A stretch of DNA of 49,869 bases, taken from the IMG/VR virus record IMGVR_UViG_3300030329_004896, positions 1-49,869 of that record, one strand, 5' to 3'. Positions within the stretch are counted from its first letter, which is position 1. The number at the start of each line of letters is the position of its first letter. This DNA comes from a virus. The position numbers and the translations under genes were made by a program. The notes beneath the pieces were generated by a model. It was not told the DNA's origin, did no database searches, and saw only the letters and a list, made by a program, of their open reading frames with translations. Below, piece after piece: positions 25,734 to 31,883 of this stretch.

Positions 25734-27246
25734 TTTCATTCCTTTCATTATTTGCTATGTTAAGAGCTCCACCTTGTTGTGCAGCCCATATTATCATTCT
25801 TTCTTCTACTGATACTTCTTCACCATCATCAGTCAAACCAAGGTCTCTATTGATTCTATTAGCTTCTTCTATAATAGATTCTTCATGATTAGGATGTATT
25901 TCCCTAATTGCTTCCGCTGTTTCTGGAAAACGATCTGCTTGAGTCATTATATTCTCTGGATTCCATTGTGCATCTTCTATTATATCTTCAGGAGAATCAG
26001 CAACAGCTTTATCTGGATCATAATTGTAATAACTGCATTCTGATCTATTAAGACATTCATAGTCATCACAGTATGTTTTAGGACCACTAATAGATTTACT
26101 TTTTATTTGGCAATCATTAACTGTAGTAGGTATTACATTTTGAAATTCCTTTGTATCCATTCCTTTATGCATACCAAAGAACATGGTTTTAGGAGAATTC
26201 ATTGGATGAGTAGATGTAGCATTAAATACAGTATGCCAATTATAAAAATAAGCATATATCTCTCCCAATGCCAATTTGCTTAAACTATTTGATATATTAC
26301 GTTGAAAATTACCAAGACAAGCATAAGCCATTTTATATTTCTCCGTAAAGTCCTCTCCATCTGCTACAATTTCAAAACTTTGATTACTTCTATAAAATTC
26401 GTCATTAGATATATATGGATGTAATAATTGATTCCATCCATTCATATCCTCACCATCAACTTCGTTAATATATTCTCTATGATAAGCAGCTTGCCATTGA
26501 TTAAGATGTGGCATATAACCTCCATATCTTATATAAGAAGAATTATTATCTATGATATTTTGAGATTTGTCTTCTAACCAATCCATATTTCCGCTTACCC
26601 TACATAAGAAATCATCTAGATCCATAGCATATATTAGGGTAGTTTCATATATAGGAATAGAATAAGGAGTTTCACCTATATAATAATTGCATGTGGTAGT
26701 TGGCAAAGAATACTTGAATACTATGCATTTTTTATCTATCTCTTCATGATCAGTCCTCCATACTTCATTGAATTCAAATTTATAATGTCCAATATATACA
26801 TTGAAATAATCTTTTTTGCCTTCTAGCTCTTCATTGAATTTTGCCATAAGAGCATCCCATACTTTTTGTATTATATCAGTATTATTTTGAAAAACTGCTT
26901 TTCTTCTTCTCATATTAAGCATTTTATTGTCAATTGTATTAAGCCTGTCTCTAAAATTGTTATACATCCAAATTTTGCCGTCAATTTGATTGAAATAGGT
27001 TGATATTTTACGTTTCATATGAGGTTCTAGATGTTTAGTGGCCATATATTCTTTTATTTGATCCATATATCCAGATTTCCATCTGTAAGTCTTTGTTATT
27101 CCTAGACTTAAACCATACATACTGTTGATGTCTTCAATTCTTTGAAGAACATCTTTTTGAGGCCCCATTATCAATCTTTCTCCTAATTCAGCAATATTGG
27201 GTGTCCAATTTGTTAATTCGTCTGTTATGATTAATGTTTCTTGCAT
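25726..27246 (-). CDS. E2-like (UBC-fold) protein with long N-terminal extension
   Basis: The product has 506 aa if translation starts at 27246 (MQETLIITD), with GGGAGAGAA just upstream; an ATG 24 bases earlier is poorer. The region ~150-345 resembles bacterial E2-like proteins. A strand-rich start (YIGHYKFEFNEVWR) is followed by H276-P277-Y-I-S, then C310-L-G-N in YACLGNF, then a helix and FYNWHTVFN. HP...CLG is the E2 signature, with C310 as candidate catalytic Cys; the H-to-C gap of 34 residues is longer than in eukaryotic E2s. A Cys-rich patch (CDDYECLNRSEC) and an acidic tail follow. Placement directly before JAB and E1 genes supports the call. The fold is inferred. Confidence 0.65.
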   Translation of the reverse strand: MQETLIITDELTNWTPNIAELGERLIMGPQKDVLQRIEDINSMYGLSLGITKTYRWKSGYMDQIKEYMATKHLEPHMKRKISTYFNQIDGKIWMYNNFRDRLNTIDNKMLNMRRRKAVFQNNTDIIQKVWDALMAKFNEELEGKKDYFNVYIGHYKFEFNEVWRTDHEEIDKKCIVFKYSLPTTTCNYYIGETPYSIPIYETTLIYAMDLDDFLCRVSGNMDWLEDKSQNIIDNNSSYIRYGGYMPHLNQWQAAYHREYINEVDGEDMNGWNQLLHPYISNDEFYRSNQSFEIVADGEDFTEKYKMAYACLGNFQRNISNSLSKLALGEIYAYFYNWHTVFNATSTHPMNSPKTMFFGMHKGMDTKEFQNVIPTTVNDCQIKSKSISGPKTYCDDYECLNRSECSYYNYDPDKAVADSPEDIIEDAQWNPENIMTQADRFPETAEAIREIHPNHEESIIEEANRINRDLGLTDDGEEVSVEERMIIWAAQQGGALNIANNERNENG

Positions 27247-27421
27247 TTCTCTCCCTTTCGCATGATGCACATATTTGCCGATCTAATTTATATGAAGATA
27301 ATTCTTTATATTTGTATATTGTAGAACGTCTATTGCTTAAACAATAAAAAGATTCCCATACATATTGGCATTTAGTGCAATATTTTAGTTTAAAGTGTCC
27401 ATGATTTACTTTTTTCTTCAT
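27188..27421 (-). CDS. Small zinc-ribbon-like protein preceding the E2-like gene
   Basis: The product has 77 aa, with two knuckles, YCTKC (C15-x-x-C18) and ICASCE about 35 residues later, giving a four-Cys zinc ribbon or treble-clef-like arrangement. The rest is basic. Its 3' end overlaps the E2-like gene by 59 bases, so the two are translationally linked. An adaptor or E3-like role is conceivable because of its position, but nothing in the sequence proves it. Confidence 0.55.
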   Translation of the reverse strand: MKKKVNHGHFKLKYCTKCQYVWESFYCLSNRRSTIYKYKELSSYKLDRQICASCERERNARNINHNRRINKLDTQYC

Positions 27422-27429
27422 ATTTAGCC

Positions 27430-27951
27430 TTAACTGATGATAAATCCGCCAGATTCTTCACAAAATTTGGCAAATTTTATTATATTTTCTTTATTGAATG
27501 GATAATTTCCCATAAAAGACTGTTCTTTATCATCAGATTCAGCTATATTTTTACGATATTCTTCATAAGCGCTTGAATATTGATCTACAGTTTTATCTAG
27601 TAATAAAGTATTAAGTTTTACAGATATTTTAACTGCTTTATCAGCACTGATTTCATGATGATCGTTAAAACATCCGCTTTTTATATCTTCTCTAGTTAAT
27701 ATATCATCACAATGCGTGCAAACGAACTCCCATAAAGGTCTCCAAAACCATACACTGTTACGAAAATATATACCTGGATTATCTTCTTGTCTTTGCTCCC
27801 ATTGATCCCAATAAGCTTCTTTTTCGCCATTTTTTTCCATATCTTTCTGCCTTGTATCATAACATTCATAGTTATCCCAGCTATATTTATCTAATAGTGG
27901 ATAATCTGTTTTATGCATTTTAGGATTAACTCCTGATATATCGAAACCCAT
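27430..27951 (-). CDS. Conserved phage protein of unknown function (FRNSVWFWRPLW motif)
   Basis: The product has 173 aa and opens MGFDISGVNPK. Its centre is GIYFRNSVWFWRPLWEFVC, and it ends FAKFCEESGGFIIS. These three landmarks recur in a family of small phage proteins of unknown function found in replication modules of environmental phages. One CxxC (CTHC) follows the Trp-rich motif. It lies 8 bases upstream of the zinc-ribbon gene and behind an SD (AAAGGAG). The family resemblance is from memory. Confidence 0.65.
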   Translation of the reverse strand: MGFDISGVNPKMHKTDYPLLDKYSWDNYECYDTRQKDMEKNGEKEAYWDQWEQRQEDNPGIYFRNSVWFWRPLWEFVCTHCDDILTREDIKSGCFNDHHEISADKAVKISVKLNTLLLDKTVDQYSSAYEEYRKNIAESDDKEQSFMGNYPFNKENIIKFAKFCEESGGFIIS

Positions 27952-27984
27952 GTCTCTCTCCTTTTATATTAATTGTTAGTTGCA

Positions 27985-28008
27985 AGGGGCTGAAATTAAT
28001 CAACCCCT
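27985..28008 (-). promoter_or_regulatory. Leader hairpin in the gap after the ubiquitin-like gene
   Basis: AGGGG (27985-27989) pairs with CCCCT (28004-28008), and an inner TGA/TCA pair closes around AATTAA. The hairpin lies in the 89-base gap between the 69-aa Ubl gene and the 173-aa gene. It resembles the other GC-rich hairpins of the leftward operon and has no T-run. Confidence 0.4.
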
Positions 28009-28040
28009 CGCTCTGTACTGTATTCAACCCGTGGTCAGGC

Positions 28041-28250
28041 TTATACTATACCGCCAGTTTTGTCATTATGTACTGCGGCAACCATATCTCCATCTGATAG
28101 AGCATGTCCATCGCGCACATTTTGACCATTCACTGAAATAACAGCTCCCGCTGCTATATTTAGTTCAGTTCTTAAATCACCAACTGTCTCCGAAGATACT
28201 GATTGATCTACGAATCCACCACCTGATAATAGTTTTATATTTGCGGCCAT
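28041..28250 (-). CDS. Ubiquitin-like beta-grasp protein with GG-IV C-terminus
   Basis: The product has 69 aa. After a first strand (NIKLLSGGGF) and a helix with TVGDLRTELN, the segment AVISVNGQNVRDGHALSDGDMVAAV has the V-N-G...L-x-D-G-D-x-V pattern of ThiS/MoaD/Ubl beta-grasp proteins. It ends KTGGIV, so a di-glycine (G66-G67) is capped by two residues that a protease must remove. The JAMM, E1-like and E2-like genes lie downstream in the same operon, completing a conjugation set. A plain sulphur carrier is less likely because ThiS/MoaD end in GG and no thiamine or molybdopterin genes are present. Confidence 0.85.
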   Translation of the reverse strand: MAANIKLLSGGGFVDQSVSSETVGDLRTELNIAAGAVISVNGQNVRDGHALSDGDMVAAVHNDKTGGIV

Positions 28251-28252
28251 TT

Positions 28253-28492
28253 TTATTTCTCCTTCTTTATTTTATTGTTAACAACTTCATTGACTATTTG
28301 TTCGTCAATTCTTCTTATATTAAATAATCCCATTACTTCTGTTCGCTTAGCATTGCCAGTATGGTTTAATATAGCATCCATATAACCATCTCTATATGCT
28401 TGAGCTTCCATTTCGGTGTCTAAAGTATCTAGTGGGATTTCATTTAATTTTTTATCTTCATCTTTAAATGTAAAATAGACTATATATTTCAT
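28253..28492 (-). CDS. Small protein of unknown function next to the ubiquitin-like gene
   Basis: The product has 79 aa from the ATG at 28492 (MKYIVYFTFKDED), which follows GGGAGGAAC; an ATG 57 bases upstream lacks an SD. It has an alpha/beta composition with two or three strands and an Asp/Glu-rich middle. Its stop is 2 bases before the Ubl start, so the two are probably co-translated. Function unknown. Confidence 0.6.
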   Translation of the reverse strand: MKYIVYFTFKDEDKKLNEIPLDTLDTEMEAQAYRDGYMDAILNHTGNAKRTEVMGLFNIRRIDEQIVNEVVNNKIKKEK

Positions 28493-28734
28493 TATAAGTT
28501 CCTCCCTGGGTTTCTTCGATGTCTTGGTTGTGGCATACAATAAACACAATCAATAATATCAAATAGATCTTTCGCTAATTTGCCTCTCTCAGTATTTATA
28601 TGATGTAGTAAATTATATATTCTACTTTTTATCTTGTCAATTTCATCATTTAGATCTTTATTTTTCTCTGTTAATACTTTGATTTGTTTTAACGCATCGT
28701 TTAATTCTAATTGCGCTGTAGTTTTTTTAGCCAT
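28492..28734 (-). CDS. Small coiled-coil protein
   Basis: The product has 80 aa. Residues ~5-40 form a likely coiled coil (LNDALKQIKVLTEKNKDLND). The C-terminus contains a CVYC pair and ends in basic residues. It shares one base with each neighbouring gene. Function unknown. Confidence 0.6.
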   Translation of the reverse strand: MAKKTTAQLELNDALKQIKVLTEKNKDLNDEIDKIKSRIYNLLHHINTERGKLAKDLFDIIDCVYCMPQPRHRRNPGRNL

Positions 28735-29087
28735 TATTGGTCCCTCCTGTCATCTTCATCTCTCATGTAATCATGTAATCGTTCTCCTGCTAACATATAA
28801 TGACAATGAAAACATAATAATCCTGGTTCGCCATCTGGTGCGGCTGACCCCATAGAAAAATAAACTTCTTCCATTGTATGTCTACCACATTGAGGACAAT
28901 CCCATAAATCTTTACCTAACTCTTGCTCTATTTTATCTTTATTGTTTAATATTTTTCTATTGACAACATCAATTGCCAATATTTTTGATTTTTTTTGTTT
29001 ACTACTAGCCATTAATACTCCTTTCTTATAATAATCCCAGCTAAATTCAGTTATTTTTCCTGTTATACTATCTTTAATCTTCACCAT
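28734..29087 (-). CDS. Zinc-ribbon protein of unknown function
   Basis: The product has 117 aa when started at 29087 (MVKIKDSITG), the ATG best spaced from GAAGGAG; two more ATGs lie 3 and 6 bases upstream. After a basic N-terminal half come WDCPQCGRHTMEEV and, about 25 residues later, LLCFHCHYML, forming a four-Cys zinc ribbon. Such proteins often bind nucleic acid or other proteins, but the role here is unknown. It overlaps the next upstream gene by 14 bases. Confidence 0.65.
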   Translation of the reverse strand: MVKIKDSITGKITEFSWDYYKKGVLMASSKQKKSKILAIDVVNRKILNNKDKIEQELGKDLWDCPQCGRHTMEEVYFSMGSAAPDGEPGLLCFHCHYMLAGERLHDYMRDEDDRRDQ

Positions 29088-29226
29088 CATCATCTCCTTC
29101 TATAAAGTGTGTATGATCTTGACATTCACTGCATATTCCAAGTGGTTCATTATTCATAAATGAATCAAATTGGAATCTATAATCTGGTGGTGCTCCACAA
29201 CATGCGCTTAACCATTCATCGTCCAT
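29074..29226 (-). CDS. Small zinc-ribbon protein
   Basis: The product has 50 aa: MDDEWLSACCGAPPDYRF..., then GICSECQDHTHF, and an acidic tail. The C-C-G-A-P and C-x-x-C pairs form a compact zinc ribbon. An SD (AAAGGAG) precedes the ATG. One of five tiny Cys-pair proteins in this module. Confidence 0.65.
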   Translation of the reverse strand: MDDEWLSACCGAPPDYRFQFDSFMNNEPLGICSECQDHTHFIEGDDDGED

Positions 29227-29250
29227 TATTTCTCCTTTATTTAATTATAA

Positions 29251-29282
29251 GGGGCCAGTAGAAAGAGCTTAAGACTGACCCC
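29251..29282 (-). promoter_or_regulatory. GC-rich leader hairpin upstream of a zinc-ribbon gene
   Basis: GGGG-C-CAGT (29251-29259) pairs with ACTG-A-CCCC (29274-29282) around a 14-base loop, with one C/A mismatch. It lies about 25 bases upstream of the start at 29226 on the minus strand. There is AU-rich sequence but no strong T-run after it. Confidence 0.45.
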
Positions 29283-29285
29283 TAT

Positions 29286-29297
29286 GGTTATATAACC
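29286..29297. promoter_or_regulatory. 12-bp perfect palindrome
   Basis: GGTTATATAACC is a perfect palindrome in a gap between two leftward genes, next to the GC-rich hairpin. It could be an operator or a transcript hairpin; nothing shows which. Confidence 0.3.
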
Positions 29298-29310
29298 TGA
29301 GCAAACAAAC

Positions 29311-29487
29311 TTAATAATGTTCCTTTGTTCTTTTCATCATAGTTAGAGCTATTTCGTGACGATTTATAATTTGATCAACGTTTGCTTTATTGTCAGAGCC
29401 TAATAATTCAGGTTCTAACTGTTTTAAAACTTTAACTATTGATTTAACTGTCTTTGTTTGCAATATGTTAGTGTCTAGTTCTATCAT
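29311..29487 (-). CDS. Small helical protein of unknown function
   Basis: The product has 58 aa (MIELDTNILQTK...), alternating helical segments, ending RTKEHY. It starts behind AAAGGAGAG, with its ATG overlapping the upstream stop (ATGA type overlap with the 53-aa gene). No recognised family. Confidence 0.55.
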   Translation of the reverse strand: MIELDTNILQTKTVKSIVKVLKQLEPELLGSDNKANVDQIINRHEIALTMMKRTKEHY

Positions 29488-29645
29488 TTACTCTCCTTTT
29501 CCTTGTCGTTCTGTTTAATTAATGTTAGCTTTAGTACTCCACAATTCATACAATATTCATCTAAGCTTTTATCATCTTCTACGAATATATATCTATTGTC
29601 TTCACAAGCATCACATCCATTATCTAAAAATTTTATTAAATCCAT
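29484..29645 (-). CDS. Small zinc-knuckle protein
   Basis: The product has 53 aa: MDLIKFLDNGCDACEDNRY..., then EYCMNCGVLKL. The two CxxC pairs can form a zinc ribbon. The SD is GGAG, and the last codons overlap the next gene. Function unknown. Confidence 0.6.
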   Translation of the reverse strand: MDLIKFLDNGCDACEDNRYIFVEDDKSLDEYCMNCGVLKLTLIKQNDKEKESK

Positions 29646-29660
29646 ATTATCTCCAAATTA

Positions 29661-29750
29661 ATGAGAGAGACCACGCTTAGTCATAGGGTATGGTTATTCA
29701 TAAAGGCCGTAACTATTAACGAATGGTGGTTTTAGCCGTAACTCTCTCAT
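29661..29750 (-). ncRNA. Candidate structured RNA element between small early genes
   Basis: ATGAGAGAG (29661-29669) pairs perfectly with CTCTCTCAT (29742-29750), and the adjoining ACCAC (29670-29674) pairs with GTGGT (29726-29730). The 9-base direct repeat GCCGTAACT occurs inside (29706-29714 and 29735-29743). The element fills most of the 117-base gap upstream of the gene starting at 29645. It has no tRNA T-loop and no T-run, so it may be a leader or small RNA. Confidence 0.4.
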
Positions 29751-29762
29751 TTATGACACCAA

Positions 29763-30041
29763 TTATAGTTCTTCTTTATACTTAGTTGTATAATCATTAC
29801 CTTTCCAGGTAAATATATAATCTGGCCCTTGAAGTTCTCTTGCTAATTTAAATGCGGCATGAAAACATTCTTGGTCCTCCCATATATACCATGGTTCAAT
29901 AACATGAACATGTTCTATATCTTGGCCAGTTCCCTCAGTATTAACATAGTTATATAAAGAGAGTATTAGTGGTGTCATATATAATACTAGTAATAAATTA
30001 ATAAATATTGTTTCTCTTTTATTCAATTGTATCTCCTTCAT
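29763..30041 (-). CDS. Small membrane-anchored protein
   Basis: The product has 92 aa. Residues ~10-33 are a hydrophobic helix (ETIFINLLLVLYMTPLILSLYN), followed by a ~55-residue soluble part rich in aromatic residues (HVIEPWYIWEDQECF). It is probably anchored in the inner membrane. Its start lies directly against the stop of the upstream membrane protein. Function unknown. Confidence 0.6.
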   Translation of the reverse strand: MKEIQLNKRETIFINLLLVLYMTPLILSLYNYVNTEGTGQDIEHVHVIEPWYIWEDQECFHAAFKLARELQGPDYIFTWKGNDYTTKYKEEL

Positions 30042-30233
30042 TTATATTCTAAAATAATTTAGTGGCCAAAATAACATATCAAGTATTCGAGGAAAATAGT
30101 AATATAACCCTATCATTATGTATGATGAGAATAAGACATAAATAAGGAAGAGTGAATAAAACATTCTGTCTCTTTCATCACACCAATTGTTGGGATTGTT
30201 AAGATATGTATATATTTTGACCAATGTATCCAT
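30042..30233 (-). CDS. Small membrane protein
   Basis: The product has 63 aa from the ATG at 30233, which follows a strong SD (AAAGGAGG); longer in-frame starts would overlap the upstream gene. Residues ~24-45 are hydrophobic (FYSLFLIYVLFSSYIMIGLYYY) and make one transmembrane helix. Function unknown. Confidence 0.6.
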   Translation of the reverse strand: MDTLVKIYTYLNNPNNWCDERDRMFYSLFLIYVLFSSYIMIGLYYYFPRILDMLFWPLNYFRI

Positions 30234-30246
30234 TATATTCCTCCTT

Positions 30247-30525
30247 TTATTCACCTCTAGGGTTTGTAAATTCATCTCCAAAGCATTCTTCGACTGTATC
30301 GTAGACTTGACTGTTTGCCTCTTCAAAGGCTGCCTGTCTTTGATACCATTCACATGCCTCATCAAAGTCCATCATATTACTTGCATATTTAGGAATTGGT
30401 GGCTCAGAATAATACATTTTGCGCATTTCATGCACATTTAAGGCTTGCGCCTCTTTTCTTGGCCAATTTTTATATTTAACTAACCAATTAACAAATTGTT
30501 TATGAGTTCTATAAGGACAAGACAT
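30247..30525 (-). CDS. Small protein of unknown function
   Basis: The product has 92 aa, with basic N-terminal and acidic C-terminal halves. The segment FVNWLVKYKNWPRKEAQAL may be a small helical domain. SD GGAAGGGG comes from the end of the upstream gene. No family recognised. Confidence 0.55.
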   Translation of the reverse strand: MSCPYRTHKQFVNWLVKYKNWPRKEAQALNVHEMRKMYYSEPPIPKYASNMMDFDEACEWYQRQAAFEEANSQVYDTVEECFGDEFTNPRGE

Positions 30526-30526
30526 A

Positions 30527-30679
30527 TTATTTCCCCTTCCATGGTTTATTTTTAACTATTATTATTGGCTTAACATTCTTGACTGAGTTTAATATATTTC
30601 TAACCATTGATTCATCACTATCAGAGTGAACAGTTACTTTGCTTATTAATTCTTCAAATTTAATTGCTTGTTCTTTCAT
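30527..30679 (-). CDS. Small protein of unknown function
   Basis: The product has 50 aa (MKEQAIKFEELISKV...), a short helix followed by strands VKPIIIVKN. The start overlaps the upstream stop (ATGA). SD AAGGAG. Function unknown. Confidence 0.5.
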   Translation of the reverse strand: MKEQAIKFEELISKVTVHSDSDESMVRNILNSVKNVKPIIIVKNKPWKGK

Positions 30680-30798
30680 TTTAATTGCTCCTTGTTTTTG
30701 TTATACCATAAGTATGATGTAACTTTGGGTTGATTATGATGCTGATAAGTTTTATATAACAGTATTGCACCTAATATATAGAATATTGTAAGTATCAT
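30676..30798 (-). CDS. Tiny single-span membrane protein
   Basis: The product has 40 aa with an N-terminal hydrophobic helix (MILTIFYILGAILLYKTY) and a short basic tail. SD AAGGAG 11 bases upstream. It is the first protein-coding gene after a 470-base gene-poor stretch. Confidence 0.5.
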   Translation of the reverse strand: MILTIFYILGAILLYKTYQHHNQPKVTSYLWYNKNKEQLK

Positions 30799-30829
30799 TT
30801 TTATTTACTCCTTAGTTAATTTGATGAGA

Positions 30830-30901
30830 GGACAGGGACCTGACATTCATTATGACAGCGATATAGAAATCATCTGCTAGTAATGCCAGGTTAAAATGTC
30901 C
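30830..30901 (-). promoter_or_regulatory. Long structured leader hairpin
   Basis: Two nested stems: GGACA (30830-30834) with TGTCC (30897-30901), and ACCTG-a-CATT (30838-30847) with AATG-c-CAGGT (30882-30891). It lies directly upstream of the leftward gene starting at 30798, like the other GC-rich leader hairpins of this operon. Confidence 0.45.
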
Positions 30902-31073
30902 CCTAATAAACAGTTGCAACAACACAGACTTTTACAGCTGATACTGCGGTTATTGTTTTTATAATTATGTATCCATAATCACAACTGTATTCTAGAATTA
31001 TTTGTTTAAAGTTTAGTTAATCTTTTGCGTGCCATATGACACAAGCTAGAGAAGACCCTTTTTGGTGGCGGTA

Positions 31074-31102
31074 GGACGACGTGTCCATTAAGGGATTGAA
31101 AC
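31074..31102 (+). other. Single CRISPR-repeat-like unit
   Basis: A small hairpin GGAC-gacgt-GTCC (31074-31086) is followed by ATTAAGGG and then ATTGAAAC (31095-31102), the typical 3' handle of many class 1 CRISPR repeats. Only one copy exists in the window, so there is no array. It may be a solitary repeat mimic or a coincidence. Confidence 0.25.
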
Positions 31103-31199
31103 CGCATCAACATAGATTATGAGTATCATATAACTCCTTGTTGTTTGCTATAAGTTTATTGTAATACTGCGCTTTTATATCTAATCACAGAAAGATGCT

Positions 31200-31232
31200 G
31201 GCGTCCCCTCTCAGGGAAGAGAGGAGAACGCC
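31200..31232. promoter_or_regulatory. Strong GC-rich hairpin after the first leftward gene
   Basis: GGCGT (31200-31204) pairs with ACGCC (31228-31232), and CTCTC (31208-31212) pairs with GAGAG (31219-31223) around a 6-base loop. It lies 35 bases past the stop of the 89-aa gene in the minus direction. With no T-run, it could be a processing site, an attenuator, or a factor-dependent stop. Confidence 0.5.
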
Positions 31233-31266
31233 CAAGGAAAGAAAGGCAAAGCGGTGTTGCTTTAAG

Positions 31267-31536
31267 TTAAGCGTCAAGCAAATCGCTAGGCAAAGCGAAA
31301 GTTGCTGGCTCTGAAGGTGCAGGCAACGCTTTGATGATTGTCTTCAAAGACATCGTTTGCTTAAAGGGATTGGATGTCTTTGAGATGAAGTTGAAGAACT
31401 CGGTACCGTTGATAGTGCGTTTGGTGCCGAGGAATTCAAAGGTGATATCGACGAGGTTACCTTTAATGTTAAGGACTAAGTCGATAGTATCACCTTCTTG
31501 AAATTTAGTTAGTTTTTGCTTTTTAGTTTGTGCCAT
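31267..31536 (-). CDS. First leftward gene: small soluble protein, likely strongly expressed early
   Basis: The product has 89 aa and is beta-rich by composition (GDTIDLVLNIKGNLVDITFEFLG), ending ALPSDLLDA. A strong SD (AAAAAGGAG) precedes it. Its codons end in G or C much more often than in neighbouring genes, so the stretch is visibly less AT-rich. It heads the leftward module next to the divergent control region. A high-level early protein acting on the host is possible. No family recognised. Confidence 0.6.
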   Translation of the reverse strand: MAQTKKQKLTKFQEGDTIDLVLNIKGNLVDITFEFLGTKRTINGTEFFNFISKTSNPFKQTMSLKTIIKALPAPSEPATFALPSDLLDA

Positions 31537-31645
31537 AGTTATGACTCCTTTTTTTGAATTGAATTTAACGTAAAAGTAAATAAATAAATTTACTCAAGGC
31601 GACTGGGGACAATTCCTTTAGCCATACGATAAAATGCTATTATTT

Positions 31646-31674
31646 TTGAAAGTTAACCTTTTTTGTTGTATATT
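31646..31674 (+). promoter_or_regulatory. Sigma70-like promoter for the rightward genes
   Basis: TTGAAA (31646-31651) and TATATT (31669-31674) are separated by exactly 17 bases, about 25 bases before the first rightward start at 31699. It lies in the 162-base gap between divergent gene blocks. Confidence 0.6.
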
Positions 31675-31698
31675 ATAGTATTAAAAAGGGGGCCTTTT

Positions 31699-31782
31699 AT
31701 GGAGTCGATATACATTTTTATTTTATTTTTAGTTTTTTTCATATTGACTGTAGCAGCCTTTTTCACAATAGACGATATGTAA
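31699..31782 (+). CDS. 27-aa single-span membrane protein
   Basis: MESIYIFILFLVFFILTVAA then FFTIDDM: one hydrophobic helix fills most of the peptide. A GGGGG stretch 4-8 bases before the ATG may act as the SD. It is the first of five consecutive tiny membrane genes. Confidence 0.5.
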   Translation: MESIYIFILFLVFFILTVAAFFTIDDM

Positions 31783-31790
31783 GGAGAGAT

Positions 31791-31883
31791 ATGTTAATAG
31801 ATTTATTATTTTATTTAGTAGTATTACCGTTTGGATTAGCATTTGCTTATTTAGCTTGGGATACATGGCGTAATTTAGATTGA
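31791..31883 (+). CDS. 30-aa single-span membrane protein
   Basis: MLIDLLFYLVVLPFGLAFAY forms one transmembrane helix, with a short tail WDTWRNLD. The SD AGGAGAG lies 4 bases before the ATG. Function unknown. Confidence 0.55.
   Translation: MLIDLLFYLVVLPFGLAFAYLAWDTWRNLD

Larger units (their letters stand above)
30902..31266. other. Gene-free stretch between the first early gene and the rest of the leftward operon
   Basis: About 365 bases without a credible reading frame on either strand. It holds a CRISPR-repeat-like string at 31074-31102 and a strong hairpin at 31200-31232, described separately. The remainder is AT-rich and could house an origin, a promoter or small RNAs, but no direct sign of any of these was seen. 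Confidence 0.5.

Noticed and set aside
28041-28250. ThiS/MoaD sulphur carrier for cofactor synthesis
   Set aside because: The C-terminus is GG-IV and not GG, and the neighbours include E2-like and JAMM genes and no thiamine or molybdopterin genes.
29661-29750. tRNA gene
   Set aside because: The outer stem looks like an acceptor stem, but there is no T-loop (TTCRA) or anticodon arm in the right place.
31074-31102. CRISPR array
   Set aside because: Only one repeat-like unit is present, with no second copy or spacer spacing, so it is listed as a solitary element.
31669-31685. Leftward promoter with TATAAT on the opposite strand
   Set aside because: The minus strand reads TATAAT here, but no -35 element lies 16-18 bases upstream; the string is the mirror of the rightward -10 region.
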